Shown here one piece after another: positions 56,360 to 64,000 of a stretch of DNA of 64,000 nucleotides; the stretch's first letter is position 1, and each line of letters starts with the position of its first letter. Location of the stretch: positions 248,001 through 312,000 of the forward strand of contig NZ_JAUSXF010000001.1 of the NCBI RefSeq assembly GCF_030816475.1, given 5' to 3'. Position numbers and translations under genes: made by a program. The stretch comes from Arthrobacter pascens. GTDB taxonomy: Bacteria > Actinomycetota > Actinomycetes > Actinomycetales > Micrococcaceae. The notes under the pieces are model-generated. The model saw nothing but the letters and a program-made list of their open reading frames with translations. It did not search any database and had not been told where the DNA came from.

Positions 56360-57706
56360 ATGTCAACAGTTGAGAACTATGCCGGACAAGGGGACGTTCG
56401 CACCATATCGGAGAGGGTCCTGCTGGCCGTTGCCTTCGTGATGGCGGCACTGGAAGGCTACGACTTGGCCGTCTACGGCGTCTCGGTGCCTGCCCTCCTG
56501 AACGACAGCTCCCTGCAGGTCAACAAGGCGTCAGCCGGCGTCCTGGGTTCGGTCGTCGCCGTCGGCATGCTGGTGGGCGCAGGCCTTGCCGGAGCCCTTA
56601 TCCGGCGGATCGGAGCCCTTCGGCTGATCCTGGCAAGCTGCATTATTTTCTCGTTGGGCATGGTGGTCAGTGCTGTGGCGGCCAATGTGGTTCTCTTCGG
56701 GGCCGGCCGTGCGCTGGTGGGCCTGGGACTTGGCGTCATCCTGCCCACGCTGCTGGCGTACGTGGCTGATCTCTCCGTCCCGGGGCACCGTAACCGTAAC
56801 ACCGGCATCGTCATGGCAGGCTATGCCGCCGGCGGACTGGCAGCTCCCTTGCTCGGCGCCGTACTCCTCCCGGTCACGTCCTACCGGTGGCTGTACATCA
56901 TCGGGGTTATCCCGGCGCTGGTCATCCTGCCGTTCGCCTGGAAACTGCTGCCTGTCCCGCCGGTCCACCTCCTCCGGATCGGCAGGGTTGCCGACGCCCA
57001 CCTCCTCAGCGAATCCATGGGTCTGCCGACGCCGGTGCTCACTGCGGCGGGCAAACGTCACCTCGCCGGCATCGGTCCGCTGTTTTCTTCCGGAGTCGCG
57101 GTGGCAACGCTGCTTTTCTGGGTCATGACGTTCTGCGGGCTCCTGCTGGTCTTCGGCATCACCGCGTGGCTGCCGACGATGATGCAGGCCAACGGCTACT
57201 CCCTGGCATCGGCTCTTTTGCAGACGGCCGCCATGTGGGTCGGCGTCGGCGTCGGCGTTGTGATCGGCGGGCGGATTGCCGATGCCGTAGGCGCCAAGCC
57301 CGTGGTAGTCGTGGCGTTCCTGACTGGTGCCGTCAGCCTGATGGTGATGAGCGTGAACCCCAACGTGGTTATCCTCTTCATCTTTATGTTCCTCAGCGGT
57401 GTGGGTTTCATCGGGTCACAGATCCTCGTCAACGGATTCATCCTGACCAGGTACCCGGATGATATCCGCGGCAGCGGGCTGGCCTGGGCGCTGTCCTTCG
57501 GCCGCATGGGAGCGATCGTGGGCCCGGCCCTCGGTGCCTGGGTCCTAACCTCCGGGCTCTCCGTGGAGTGGAATTTCTACACCTTCGCCATCCCGGCAGT
57601 GGTGGGTGCTGTCGCTTCAGTCCTGGTGCCGAGGGTGAAGGCGAAGACCGTGGCCATCCCGGCTCCGGTGCAGGTACCCGTCCAGTTGCCGGTGACCGGA
57701 GCGTAG
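56360..57706 (+). CDS. tsdT: Aromatic acid:H+ symporter (MFS, AAHS family), probable gamma-resorcylate importer
   Basis: A 448-residue major facilitator with about 12 membrane segments. It has the AAHS signature features: an early Asp-Leu in ALEGYDLAVYGVSVPALL, AGALIRRIGALRLIL in the loop between helices 2 and 3, and GYAAGGLAAPLLGAVL. It starts 3 nt after the hydroxylase stop, with AGGAGTGTAAGCC overlapping it. By position it brings gamma-resorcylate or a related hydroxybenzoate into the cell. Confidence 0.92.
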   Translation: MSTVENYAGQGDVRTISERVLLAVAFVMAALEGYDLAVYGVSVPALLNDSSLQVNKASAGVLGSVVAVGMLVGAGLAGALIRRIGALRLILASCIIFSLGMVVSAVAANVVLFGAGRALVGLGLGVILPTLLAYVADLSVPGHRNRNTGIVMAGYAAGGLAAPLLGAVLLPVTSYRWLYIIGVIPALVILPFAWKLLPVPPVHLLRIGRVADAHLLSESMGLPTPVLTAAGKRHLAGIGPLFSSGVAVATLLFWVMTFCGLLLVFGITAWLPTMMQANGYSLASALLQTAAMWVGVGVGVVIGGRIADAVGAKPVVVVAFLTGAVSLMVMSVNPNVVILFIFMFLSGVGFIGSQILVNGFILTRYPDDIRGSGLAWALSFGRMGAIVGPALGAWVLTSGLSVEWNFYTFAIPAVVGAVASVLVPRVKAKTVAIPAPVQVPVQLPVTGA

Positions 57707-57753
57707 GACTTTTTCACTTAGCAGGTTCAACTGTCCACCAAGTACACTGGCCG

Positions 57754-57786
57754 CACCCCGCCCTGCCCCGAAAGCAGGCCGGGGTG
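57754..57786 (+). terminator. Terminator between the transporter and IclR genes
   Basis: CACCCCG-C-CCTGC pairs with GCAGG-C-CGGGGTG around a 7-nt loop, 47 nt after the transporter stop. Confidence 0.7.
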
Positions 57787-57841
57787 ATGCCGGTGTCGCG
57801 TCGTGTGAACTGCCAAAAACAAGCAAGGGGAGTGGGCTGCT

Positions 57842-58639
57842 GTGAGCGAGTCGGACCGGGAATCAGCCGCCGAGCGGCAAGGCATCCAGTCCGTTGAGCT
57901 GGCCATGCGGGTCCTCCGTGCGCTCGAGGACGGCGGCGGACCCATGCCGCTGTCAGAGATCGCCGAGCGAAGCGGCTTCCAGCCCAACAAGGCCCACCGG
58001 TATCTGGTCAGCCTGGTGCGTTCCGGGCTGGCCTCAAAGTCGCCCAAGACCGGCAGGTACGATTTCGGCCCGGCCATGCGGCGCCTCGGTGCGGAGTCGC
58101 TGCGGCGGACCAACGAAGTATCGGTCGCCTCCGAATATTCGATGCGGCTGCGGGACGACTGCGGGCACTCGGTGAACCTTTCCGTCTGGGGCGAGGACGG
58201 GCCGATGGTGGTCCGCTGGGACTACGGCGCGCACGTCCTTCCGTTCAACGTCCGGGTCGGCGCGAAACTCCCGATGCTGACTTCCTCCGGCGGGCTCATT
58301 TTCCTCGCCTACCTGCCGGAATCCATGTCCGCTGCCGTGCTGGCGGCGGACCGGGCGCGCCTGAGCAGTGACGCCTTCTCGGATGCCGACATCGCGAGGA
58401 GCCGCCAGGAAGTTCTTCGCGCCGGCTACGCGGTCACCTCCGGGGGGATTATCCCGGGGGTTTCCTCTGTCGCTGCCCCCGTCTTTTCCTCTGTGGACTC
58501 GCTGCCGCTGGCGATCACCGTTGTTTTCCCCGCTGAAGAGGTGGATAAGCCGGAGATGGAGAGGGTGACCGCCAAATTGCTGGAAACCGCGCGCACCATC
58601 TCCAGTGAATTGGGCGTCTCCATGCCAAAGGTTTCCTGA
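57842..58639 (+). CDS. tsdR: IclR-family regulator of the gamma-resorcylate genes
   Basis: A 265-residue IclR regulator with an N-terminal winged helix-turn-helix (VELAMRVLRALEDGGGPMPL, LSEIAERSGFQPNKAHRYLV) and an effector domain (VNLSVWGEDGPMVVRWDYGA, GLIFLAYLPES). The start is GTG with AAGGGGAG upstream. Its place beside a gamma-resorcylate pathway mirrors the IclR regulator of the Rhodococcus tsd cluster. It probably controls the divergent tsdA and tsdB promoters in response to the aromatic substrate. Confidence 0.92.
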   Translation: MSESDRESAAERQGIQSVELAMRVLRALEDGGGPMPLSEIAERSGFQPNKAHRYLVSLVRSGLASKSPKTGRYDFGPAMRRLGAESLRRTNEVSVASEYSMRLRDDCGHSVNLSVWGEDGPMVVRWDYGAHVLPFNVRVGAKLPMLTSSGGLIFLAYLPESMSAAVLAADRARLSSDAFSDADIARSRQEVLRAGYAVTSGGIIPGVSSVAAPVFSSVDSLPLAITVVFPAEEVDKPEMERVTAKLLETARTISSELGVSMPKVS

Positions 58640-58650
58640 GCGCTCCTCGC

Positions 58651-59688
<1,038 letters not shown>

Positions 59689-59793
59689 CTAGCCGTTCAT
59701 TTTTCTTACTTAGCAGAGACGGTAGTCGGCCATTCAGCTTCCAGGGAGGGCCTGGCAGTACACCCTTGATAACTTGAGGGAGCATGATCCTCG

Positions 59794-60009
59794 TCAGTTG
59801 ATGATTTCGCCGCGCTCGTCCGCGCGGAGGGCTGCCAGGCGTTCTTTCCACGCCTGTAGCGCCTCGGGCGCCTGTCGTGTCCAATCGGTGACTTCGCCTA
59901 CGACCCTGAGCGGGGCAGTGCTGCGATATGACCGGGTGGGGTTGCCGGGGAATTTCTTGTCGGTCACGTTCGGGTCGTCCTCGAACGCCCACAGGGGTCT
60001 GGCGAAAGC
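59794..60009 (-). pseudogene. C-terminal coding remnant, unrecognised
   Basis: On the minus strand an open frame reads FARPLWAFEDDPNVTDKKFP through WKERLAALRADERGEIIN and stops at 59794. Codon use is coding-like, but an in-frame TAG stands directly before it and no start exists. It abuts the VOC remnant. It looks like the tail of a truncated gene; the family was not recognised. Confidence 0.5.
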
Positions 60010-60360
60010 CTAATCGACCAGCGTCGGGGTGCCCGAATCGTTGGCCAGCGAGTCCTGGTAGTCGGCCTGAGACTGAAGAATACAAAAGAGGTTCCCGCCG
60101 GGGTCGGCCATGACGACCCATCCCTCGTCGCCGGTTTGCCCGATGTCCACACGCATGGCTCCGAGCCTGAGAGCTTGGTCCACACAGGCCCGCTGATCTT
60201 CCGGCCGGAGATCCAAAGTGGATGGGCCCCTGTGCGATTGGGCTGTCCGACGGCTGTATAAGCAGGGTCGGCCCGTCGTCTCCGACGAGCTTCACGGAGG
60301 TGCTGTGGTTAGGAGCGATTCGGTAGCCGAGTAATTCCTGCCAAATCCTCCGATACCTTC
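60010..60360 (-). pseudogene. Frameshifted VOC/glyoxalase-like gene (copy 2)
   Basis: The minus strand reads IWQELLGYRIAPNHSTSVKL and GDDGPTLLIQPSDSPIAQGP, then one extra base near 60216 shifts the frame. The rest continues as DLRPEDQRACVDQALRLGA, GWVVMADPGGNLFCILQSQA to the stop. The paralogue at 44741 lacks the extra base. The N-terminal strand is also missing. It is dead unless the extra base is a sequencing error. Confidence 0.8.
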
Positions 60361-60548
60361 CACCTTTGCGCCAGCTGCGTCTGAACCGCCCAAAACCAGT
60401 ATCTTCCGTCTCAGCCGCGCCCGTAAGCGAGTCGATCACTAAAACATGCACAGCAGCTGCACAGCGTAGCCATAAACGCGTGACAGTCCGGGTGGGGATG
60501 GTTGATACATTCCCCTCCAGGAGGGCTAAATACCGAAGGAGTCCTGAC

Positions 60549-60971
60549 ATGAAGACCACAATGAAATCAACAGTGGCCGGCCTCGCGCTGGCAGCAGTGA
60601 TTGGAGGCGGCGCGTTGGCAGCAGCTGCCTTGCCCGCGAACGCTGCCACCACCGGCGATTCCAGCCAGACCAGCACCGCTGCAAGCCCGGCTTCGTCCTC
60701 CACAGCTCGTGACGAGACCAAGGGCGGGCACCAGGCCAACGGCATTACGGAGACCCTGCTGACAGGTGATACGGCCACGAAAGTTACGGAAGCCGCTCTG
60801 GCGGCCAACCCGGGCGCCACCATCCAGAGGGTCGAAAACGATGCCGAGGGGGCGGTCTATGAGGCCCACATCATCAAGTCCGACGGCACCCGCGCCACTG
60901 TCTATCTAGACGCATCCTTCACCGTGACGTCCACGGAATCGGGCGGACCGGGCGCCGGAATGAAGGGCTGA
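60549..60971 (+). CDS. Secreted PepSY-like protein
   Basis: A 140-residue exported protein. A Sec signal (MKSTVAGLALAAVIGGGALA, cleavage near ANAAT) leads to a Ser/Thr/Ala-rich spacer and one PepSY-like unit (VTEAALAANPGATIQRVEND, YEAHIIKSDGTRATVYLD). PepSY domains often inhibit proteases or act as periplasmic modules. ATG 60549 has GAAGGAGTCCTGAC, a strong ribosome site. Monocistronic; function inferred only. Confidence 0.85.
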   Translation: MKTTMKSTVAGLALAAVIGGGALAAAALPANAATTGDSSQTSTAASPASSSTARDETKGGHQANGITETLLTGDTATKVTEAALAANPGATIQRVENDAEGAVYEAHIIKSDGTRATVYLDASFTVTSTESGGPGAGMKG

Positions 60972-61043
60972 TACACGCACCAGGAACTACGTGGGGCGGT
61001 CCGCCGCCCACGGAAGTACCACAGCAAAACTCAGGGAAAACCA

Positions 61044-61072
61044 GGAAGCCCGGCACATGCGTGCCGCCTTCC
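61044..61072 (+). terminator. Hairpin after the PepSY-like gene
   Basis: CGGCAC pairs with GTGCCG around a 4-nt loop, extended by GGAAG/CTTCC across an internal loop, 70 nt after the stop. The remaining sequence up to 61296 shows no convincing gene. Confidence 0.6.
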
Positions 61073-61296
61073 CCGGCCTAACCACCCAGATGGCCAGGGA
61101 GTTTCCTCAACACTTCTTCAGGGCGCTCCGATCATTTCGGGGGATCGCATGAGTCGAAACTGATCTCCGTACAACTCTTCATTGTCACGGGTTCCGTGCC
61201 GGAGGAGACTTGAGGCGACGGCATCCCATCTCGGGCCGCCCGCGGGGCCGCCCGGCTGCGGGGCCTCACAGTACCCTGTAGCGGCTTGGTGGATCG

Positions 61297-61458
61297 ATGA
61301 GCCCCGTGACATCCCGCGAAAAGGCCGCTCAGCGGTCGCACCATCTCTTGCCCTTGGTGGCTATCGCACTGATTGGATGTCTCGGCGGGTGCCAGTATGA
61401 GCCCGACGACGTCTCCCTCCCGTCCGCCGGTTTTCCGACTACGGAGCCTGCAAGGTGA
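61297..61458 (+). CDS. Short lipoprotein-like frame, 53 residues (5' paralogue fragment)
   Basis: ATG 61297 opens MSPVTSREKAAQRSHH, then a hydrophobic stretch LLPLVAIALIGCLGGC ending in a lipobox-like GGC, then QYEPDDVSLPSAGFP and a stop. The signal and the first mature residues resemble the start of the next gene (VGGCTYEEPDGERPLPDSAF). It is probably a truncated tandem copy, or a tiny lipoprotein. The ribosome site is unclear. Confidence 0.5.
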   Translation: MSPVTSREKAAQRSHHLLPLVAIALIGCLGGCQYEPDDVSLPSAGFPTTEPAR

Positions 61459-61473
61459 GCAGAAGGTGTGGAG

Positions 61474-62544
61474 GTGAGCCGCGGGGTGTGGAGTCGTAAA
61501 TCAGGGCGTCAGCGGGTAGCGGCGCTCATTGTCAGCCTGGGATTGGCGTTTTGGGTCGGCGGATGCACCTATGAGGAGCCGGATGGGGAGCGGCCGCTTC
61601 CCGATTCGGCCTTTCCGGTGCCTTCGACTTCGGAATCTGAATTATCTGTTGCCGCACGCGAAGGCTGGGGCCCTGATGCCCTGTTCTACACCGATGCGGG
61701 AAACCTATATGTCGGGGAAAACAGATGGCCACCGGCTCGCGTGGCGTCATTCACAACGACTTCCACTGGTGTGGTCTATGCGGATGCCCAGACGTCGAGG
61801 CTTGTTTGGGCAGACTGGGAACACAGCATCAGGAAGCTCGGCTGGCTGGAACCCAAGGAAACGCGCGCGGGCCGTCAATGGGGTGAGTTTCGGGATATTC
61901 GGGACATTGTCGGTAACCCCAGCCATGACCTGGTCTCTTGGGTCCAAAGGTACGAATACAACGCGGAAATCGTCGTCGTGCGTCCAAGCACCGGGGAGCG
62001 GCTCGCCCAGGCAGTGATCGAGTCTCTACCAGCCGAAAAAAGTGTGGTTTACGGATCAATCGATGATGCCGCCCTCTACTACGCAACCTCGCCAGGTGGA
62101 GGGGTAATCGAGGACGTGTGGGTTTGGCGGTGGGCCGCCGGCGAAGCTCCTCAACTGAGCAACCGCCATGTGGCCGATGTCAGTGGAGACATTTGGGCGG
62201 TGGAGAGGGAGGAGCGCATCGATTTCGAGAACACTGACGGAACCGTCTTGTCATCGGTCCACTCTTCCTATGGAGACCGGACGGCTTTCGGCAGTGGCCT
62301 CAGCCCTGGGGGCCGGTTTTGGTACGCCCCGGCCTATGACCTGATCGTCGAGACGGCGACCGGCACAAGCGTCAAGATCGAACGCGGTTTCCAGCAGCGC
62401 TACGGTTGGGCCGGCGCTGAAGAGTTGACCCTGATCGGCCCAGGTATCTCCGTTTGCTCAGCAATAACGGGAAAATGCGAGGGACCATTCAAGTCCATGA
62501 ACACGACGGGCCACACCTACCACTTCGGACTTCCACTCAACTAA
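61474..62544 (+). CDS. Lipoprotein of unknown function
   Basis: A 356-residue predicted lipoprotein. The signal (ALIVSLGLAFWVGGC) ends in a lipobox-like VGGC, followed by an acidic spacer and a domain rich in beta strands and Trp (LFYTDAGNLYVGEN, RLVWADWEHSIRKLGWLEP, YYATSPGGGVIEDVWVWRW, GERLAQAVIES), which looks like a beta-propeller. GTG 61474 is preferred because AGAAGG lies 7 nt upstream; GTG 61468 is the alternative. No family was recognised. It is less GC-rich than most of the window and follows a truncated look-alike. Confidence 0.75.
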   Translation: MSRGVWSRKSGRQRVAALIVSLGLAFWVGGCTYEEPDGERPLPDSAFPVPSTSESELSVAAREGWGPDALFYTDAGNLYVGENRWPPARVASFTTTSTGVVYADAQTSRLVWADWEHSIRKLGWLEPKETRAGRQWGEFRDIRDIVGNPSHDLVSWVQRYEYNAEIVVVRPSTGERLAQAVIESLPAEKSVVYGSIDDAALYYATSPGGGVIEDVWVWRWAAGEAPQLSNRHVADVSGDIWAVEREERIDFENTDGTVLSSVHSSYGDRTAFGSGLSPGGRFWYAPAYDLIVETATGTSVKIERGFQQRYGWAGAEELTLIGPGISVCSAITGKCEGPFKSMNTTGHTYHFGLPLN

Positions 62545-62588
62545 GACCGGTTAACCATCCCTCCCAAAAGCGTTGACGTCAGGCAGCC

Positions 62589-62635
62589 ATGCTGCGCAGG
62601 GGCCTGGACAGAGTGCCCGGGCCCCTGCGCAGCAT
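62589..62635 (+). terminator. Strong hairpin terminator after the lipoprotein gene
   Basis: ATGCTGCGCAGGGGCC pairs perfectly with GGCCCCTGCGCAGCAT (16 bp) around a 15-nt loop, 44 nt after the stop. Confidence 0.85.
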
Positions 62636-63027
62636 CCCGCTTGGATGCCAAGGAGATGCAGGTCAAAACACCACTGGAGGCAGCACGAATCGCCAGATAT
62701 TGAGGGCCATACGAGGCGCAGGGTGTTTCGCGGTTGCGTCTCGAATCCCTAGCTTTGCAAGACAGTCGACGGAGCAGACCGCCCGACCTTCTAACAGCGC
62801 GGAGAGGCGGTGCTGCAGCAGCTGAACGGCACCAAACGCGCCATTTAGCGCTGCGAAAATACCGCACTTACCGCTGCGATTCACACCGCTGGCCCGTCCA
62901 TCACCGATAACTGCTGACCGGCAGGATTCTGCGCCGTCCTGTTCAGTGCTGCCCAGGCCGCTTATGGCCTAGGTCGTGACCGGATGGATGGTTTTCCGGG
63001 CGGAATCGTAGCTCTCGGCGAATGTGG
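62636..63027. other. Intergenic stretch without a recognisable gene
   Basis: Only short open frames with no ribosome site, no homology and unconvincing codon use were found. It lies between convergent genes. Confidence 0.6.
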
Positions 63028-63639
63028 TCATCCGCTGGCTACCGACGTGGGGCCGCGGGTGGTGCCCGGAGGAATCGCGCTCAGCGCCTCGTACCTGGTT
63101 AGTACCACGCTTCCGGGAAACGTCAGCGTCTCCACGAGGTTCAGGTTCATCCAGCCGTCCAGCGCGGTGAAGAACGGCGTGCCGCCGCCCACCAGGACCG
63201 GATGGGTAACGATCGCATACTCGTCGATCAGCCCGGCCCGCATGGCCGCCCCGGCGAGCGTTGCGCCGCCGACCCTCATGGGGCCGCCGTCCTCGGCCTT
63301 GAGCCGGATGATCTCCGCGACCGCGTCGCCTTTGACCAGGCGGGTGTTCCAGTCAACCTTGTCGACCGTCGAGGAGAACACCACCTTCGGCGTGTCCCGC
63401 CAGTTCCGCGCGAACTCGATCTGCGCCGGGGTGGCGTTGGGCTGCTGGTCGCCAGTGGGCCAGTAGGAGCTCATCGTCTCCCAGAGCTTGCGCCCGTACA
63501 GCATCAGGCTGATCGCCCGCTCCTGGTCGAGCCACCACTGGAACAGTTCCTCGCTCGGCCCGCTCCAGCCAATGTCGTCGCCGGCCGCGGCGATGTAGCC
63601 GTCCAGGGTCAGGTTCATGCCGTAGATCAGTTTCCGCAT
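63028..63639 (-). CDS. Dihydrofolate reductase/RibD C-terminal family reductase
   Basis: A 203-residue protein of the DHFR-like RibD_C family (MRKLIYGMNLTLDGYIAAAG, LMLYGRKLWETMSSYW, DGGPMRVGGATLAGAAMRAG, DEYAIVTHPVLVGGGTPFF). These are NADPH-binding reductases, often of unknown substrate; they are not the housekeeping DHFR. ATG 63639 is used. It is followed upstream, on the same strand, by a membrane-protein gene whose stop lies 15 nt before this start, so they may be co-transcribed. Confidence 0.9.
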   Translation of the reverse strand: MRKLIYGMNLTLDGYIAAAGDDIGWSGPSEELFQWWLDQERAISLMLYGRKLWETMSSYWPTGDQQPNATPAQIEFARNWRDTPKVVFSSTVDKVDWNTRLVKGDAVAEIIRLKAEDGGPMRVGGATLAGAAMRAGLIDEYAIVTHPVLVGGGTPFFTALDGWMNLNLVETLTFPGSVVLTRYEALSAIPPGTTRGPTSVASG

Positions 63640-63654
63640 GGCGCCAGCCTTCCG

Positions 63655-64000
63655 TCAGTCGGTCTCCAGCGTATAGATCGGGCTCGGCGCGGGAAATTCA
63701 TCGCTGCGCGATGAGAGTGTTGCGTTCGCCAGGAGGAACGCGAGGAGGAACCAGCCACTGTAGAGGAGACTTGGATCCGGCGTGAGGGTGTCGTAGTCGA
63801 TGCCGTCCTCCGTGCCAACCTGTCGAACCCCTGTCAGGAATCCTGCGGTCATCAGGCCCACGGCGATGGCAGCTATTGAGACATAGACCCGGCCGTTGCC
63901 GGCCCACCGGCGGTTGACCCACGGTATGAGGCGAACAGGGAAGCCGAGCACGACAACTCCGAGGATAGTGACCGCTGGCCTAATGAGACCGTTCAGAGCC
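63655..64000 (-). CDS. Hypothetical membrane protein (5' end outside window)
   Basis: The frame is open to the window edge and stops at 63655. About 115 residues are visible with three hydrophobic segments (LIRPAVTILGVVVLGFPVRL, VYVSIAAIAVGLMTAGFLTG, LLYSGWFLLAFLLANATL) and a short soluble end (YTLETD). No family was recognised. A GTG at 63951 could also start a 98-residue version. Confidence 0.65.
   Translation of the reverse strand, partial: ALNGLIRPAVTILGVVVLGFPVRLIPWVNRRWAGNGRVYVSIAAIAVGLMTAGFLTGVRQVGTEDGIDYDTLTPDPSLLYSGWFLLAFLLANATLSSRSDEFPAPSPIYTLETD

Noticed and set aside
61118..61344. Two overlapping short minus-strand frames near the lipoprotein genes
   Set aside because: They overlap each other and the better-supported plus-strand lipoprotein start, and lack ribosome sites.
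62663..62884. A 73-residue minus-strand frame with hydrophobic stretches
   Set aside because: No ribosome site, family or coding-like base pattern; left as intergenic.

Overview
The window reads as a chromosome segment of a high-GC soil actinobacterium, most likely a member of the Micrococcaceae (Arthrobacter, Pseudarthrobacter or Paenarthrobacter). This rests on overall base composition, frequent GTG and TTG starts, and gene content: plant-polysaccharide and aromatic catabolism, a short-type adenylate kinase and an ECF41-like sigma factor. No rRNA, tRNA, CRISPR, transposase or phage gene was recognised. Both ends cut genes: an ABC permease at base 1 and a membrane protein at base 64000.

Bases 1-15.2 kb form a hemicellulose locus that fits xyloglucan. 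It holds a sugar ABC permease tail, a LacI regulator, a GH42 beta-galactosidase, a GH31 alpha-xylosidase of YicI type, a Gfo/Idh-aldo/keto reductase fusion, a GH51 arabinofuranosidase, a sugar isomerase, a second Gfo/Idh dehydrogenase and a Tat-exported GH74 xyloglucanase. The locus is a mosaic. A 327-bp direct repeat (the end of the fusion gene) flanks about 7 kb, and fossils of a GH31 gene, a LacI gene and an ABC permease lie inside.

Bases 15.4-26.7 kb hold mostly single genes: a secreted propeller-like protein, an NADP-binding reductase, two tandem SRPBCC proteins sharing a C-terminal tail, a YetA/PcRGLX-like rhamnogalacturonan lyase, a phosphotransferase, an FMN reductase, an orphan histidine-kinase ATPase domain, a TetR/hydrolase pair with clear operators, and two tiny acidic proteins. 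Bases 26.7-33.2 kb are a LacI-controlled sugar ABC operon with ThuA and Gfo/Idh genes; matching operators precede both the regulator and the operon.

Bases 33-47.5 kb contain hydrolases, a reductase, a regulator, and genes for ethanol, acetaldehyde and acetate metabolism: aldehyde dehydrogenase, adenylate kinase, acetyl-CoA synthetase and alcohol dehydrogenase. Next come gene fossils (dtd, VOC, NTF2-like) and katG. Bases 47.6-51.6 kb hold a GlxA-type regulator/isochorismatase pair, dtd, and an ECF41-like sigma factor divergent from an NmrA-type epimerase, with a TGTCACA-N16-CGTC promoter on each strand.

Bases 51.6-58.6 kb are a complete gamma-resorcylate pathway: decarboxylase, resorcinol hydroxylase, hydroxyquinol dioxygenase, maleylacetate reductase, aromatic-acid transporter and IclR regulator. 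The order and gene set resemble the tsd genes of Rhodococcus. The right end (58.6-64 kb) holds an aldo/keto reductase, more fossils, a PepSY-like secreted protein, lipoproteins, a DHFR-family reductase and a partial membrane protein. The window contains no obviously unprecedented machine. Its most notable features are the oxidoreductase fusion with its repeated tail, the ECF41-type divergent promoter, the tail-sharing SRPBCC pair and the regulator/operator pairs.
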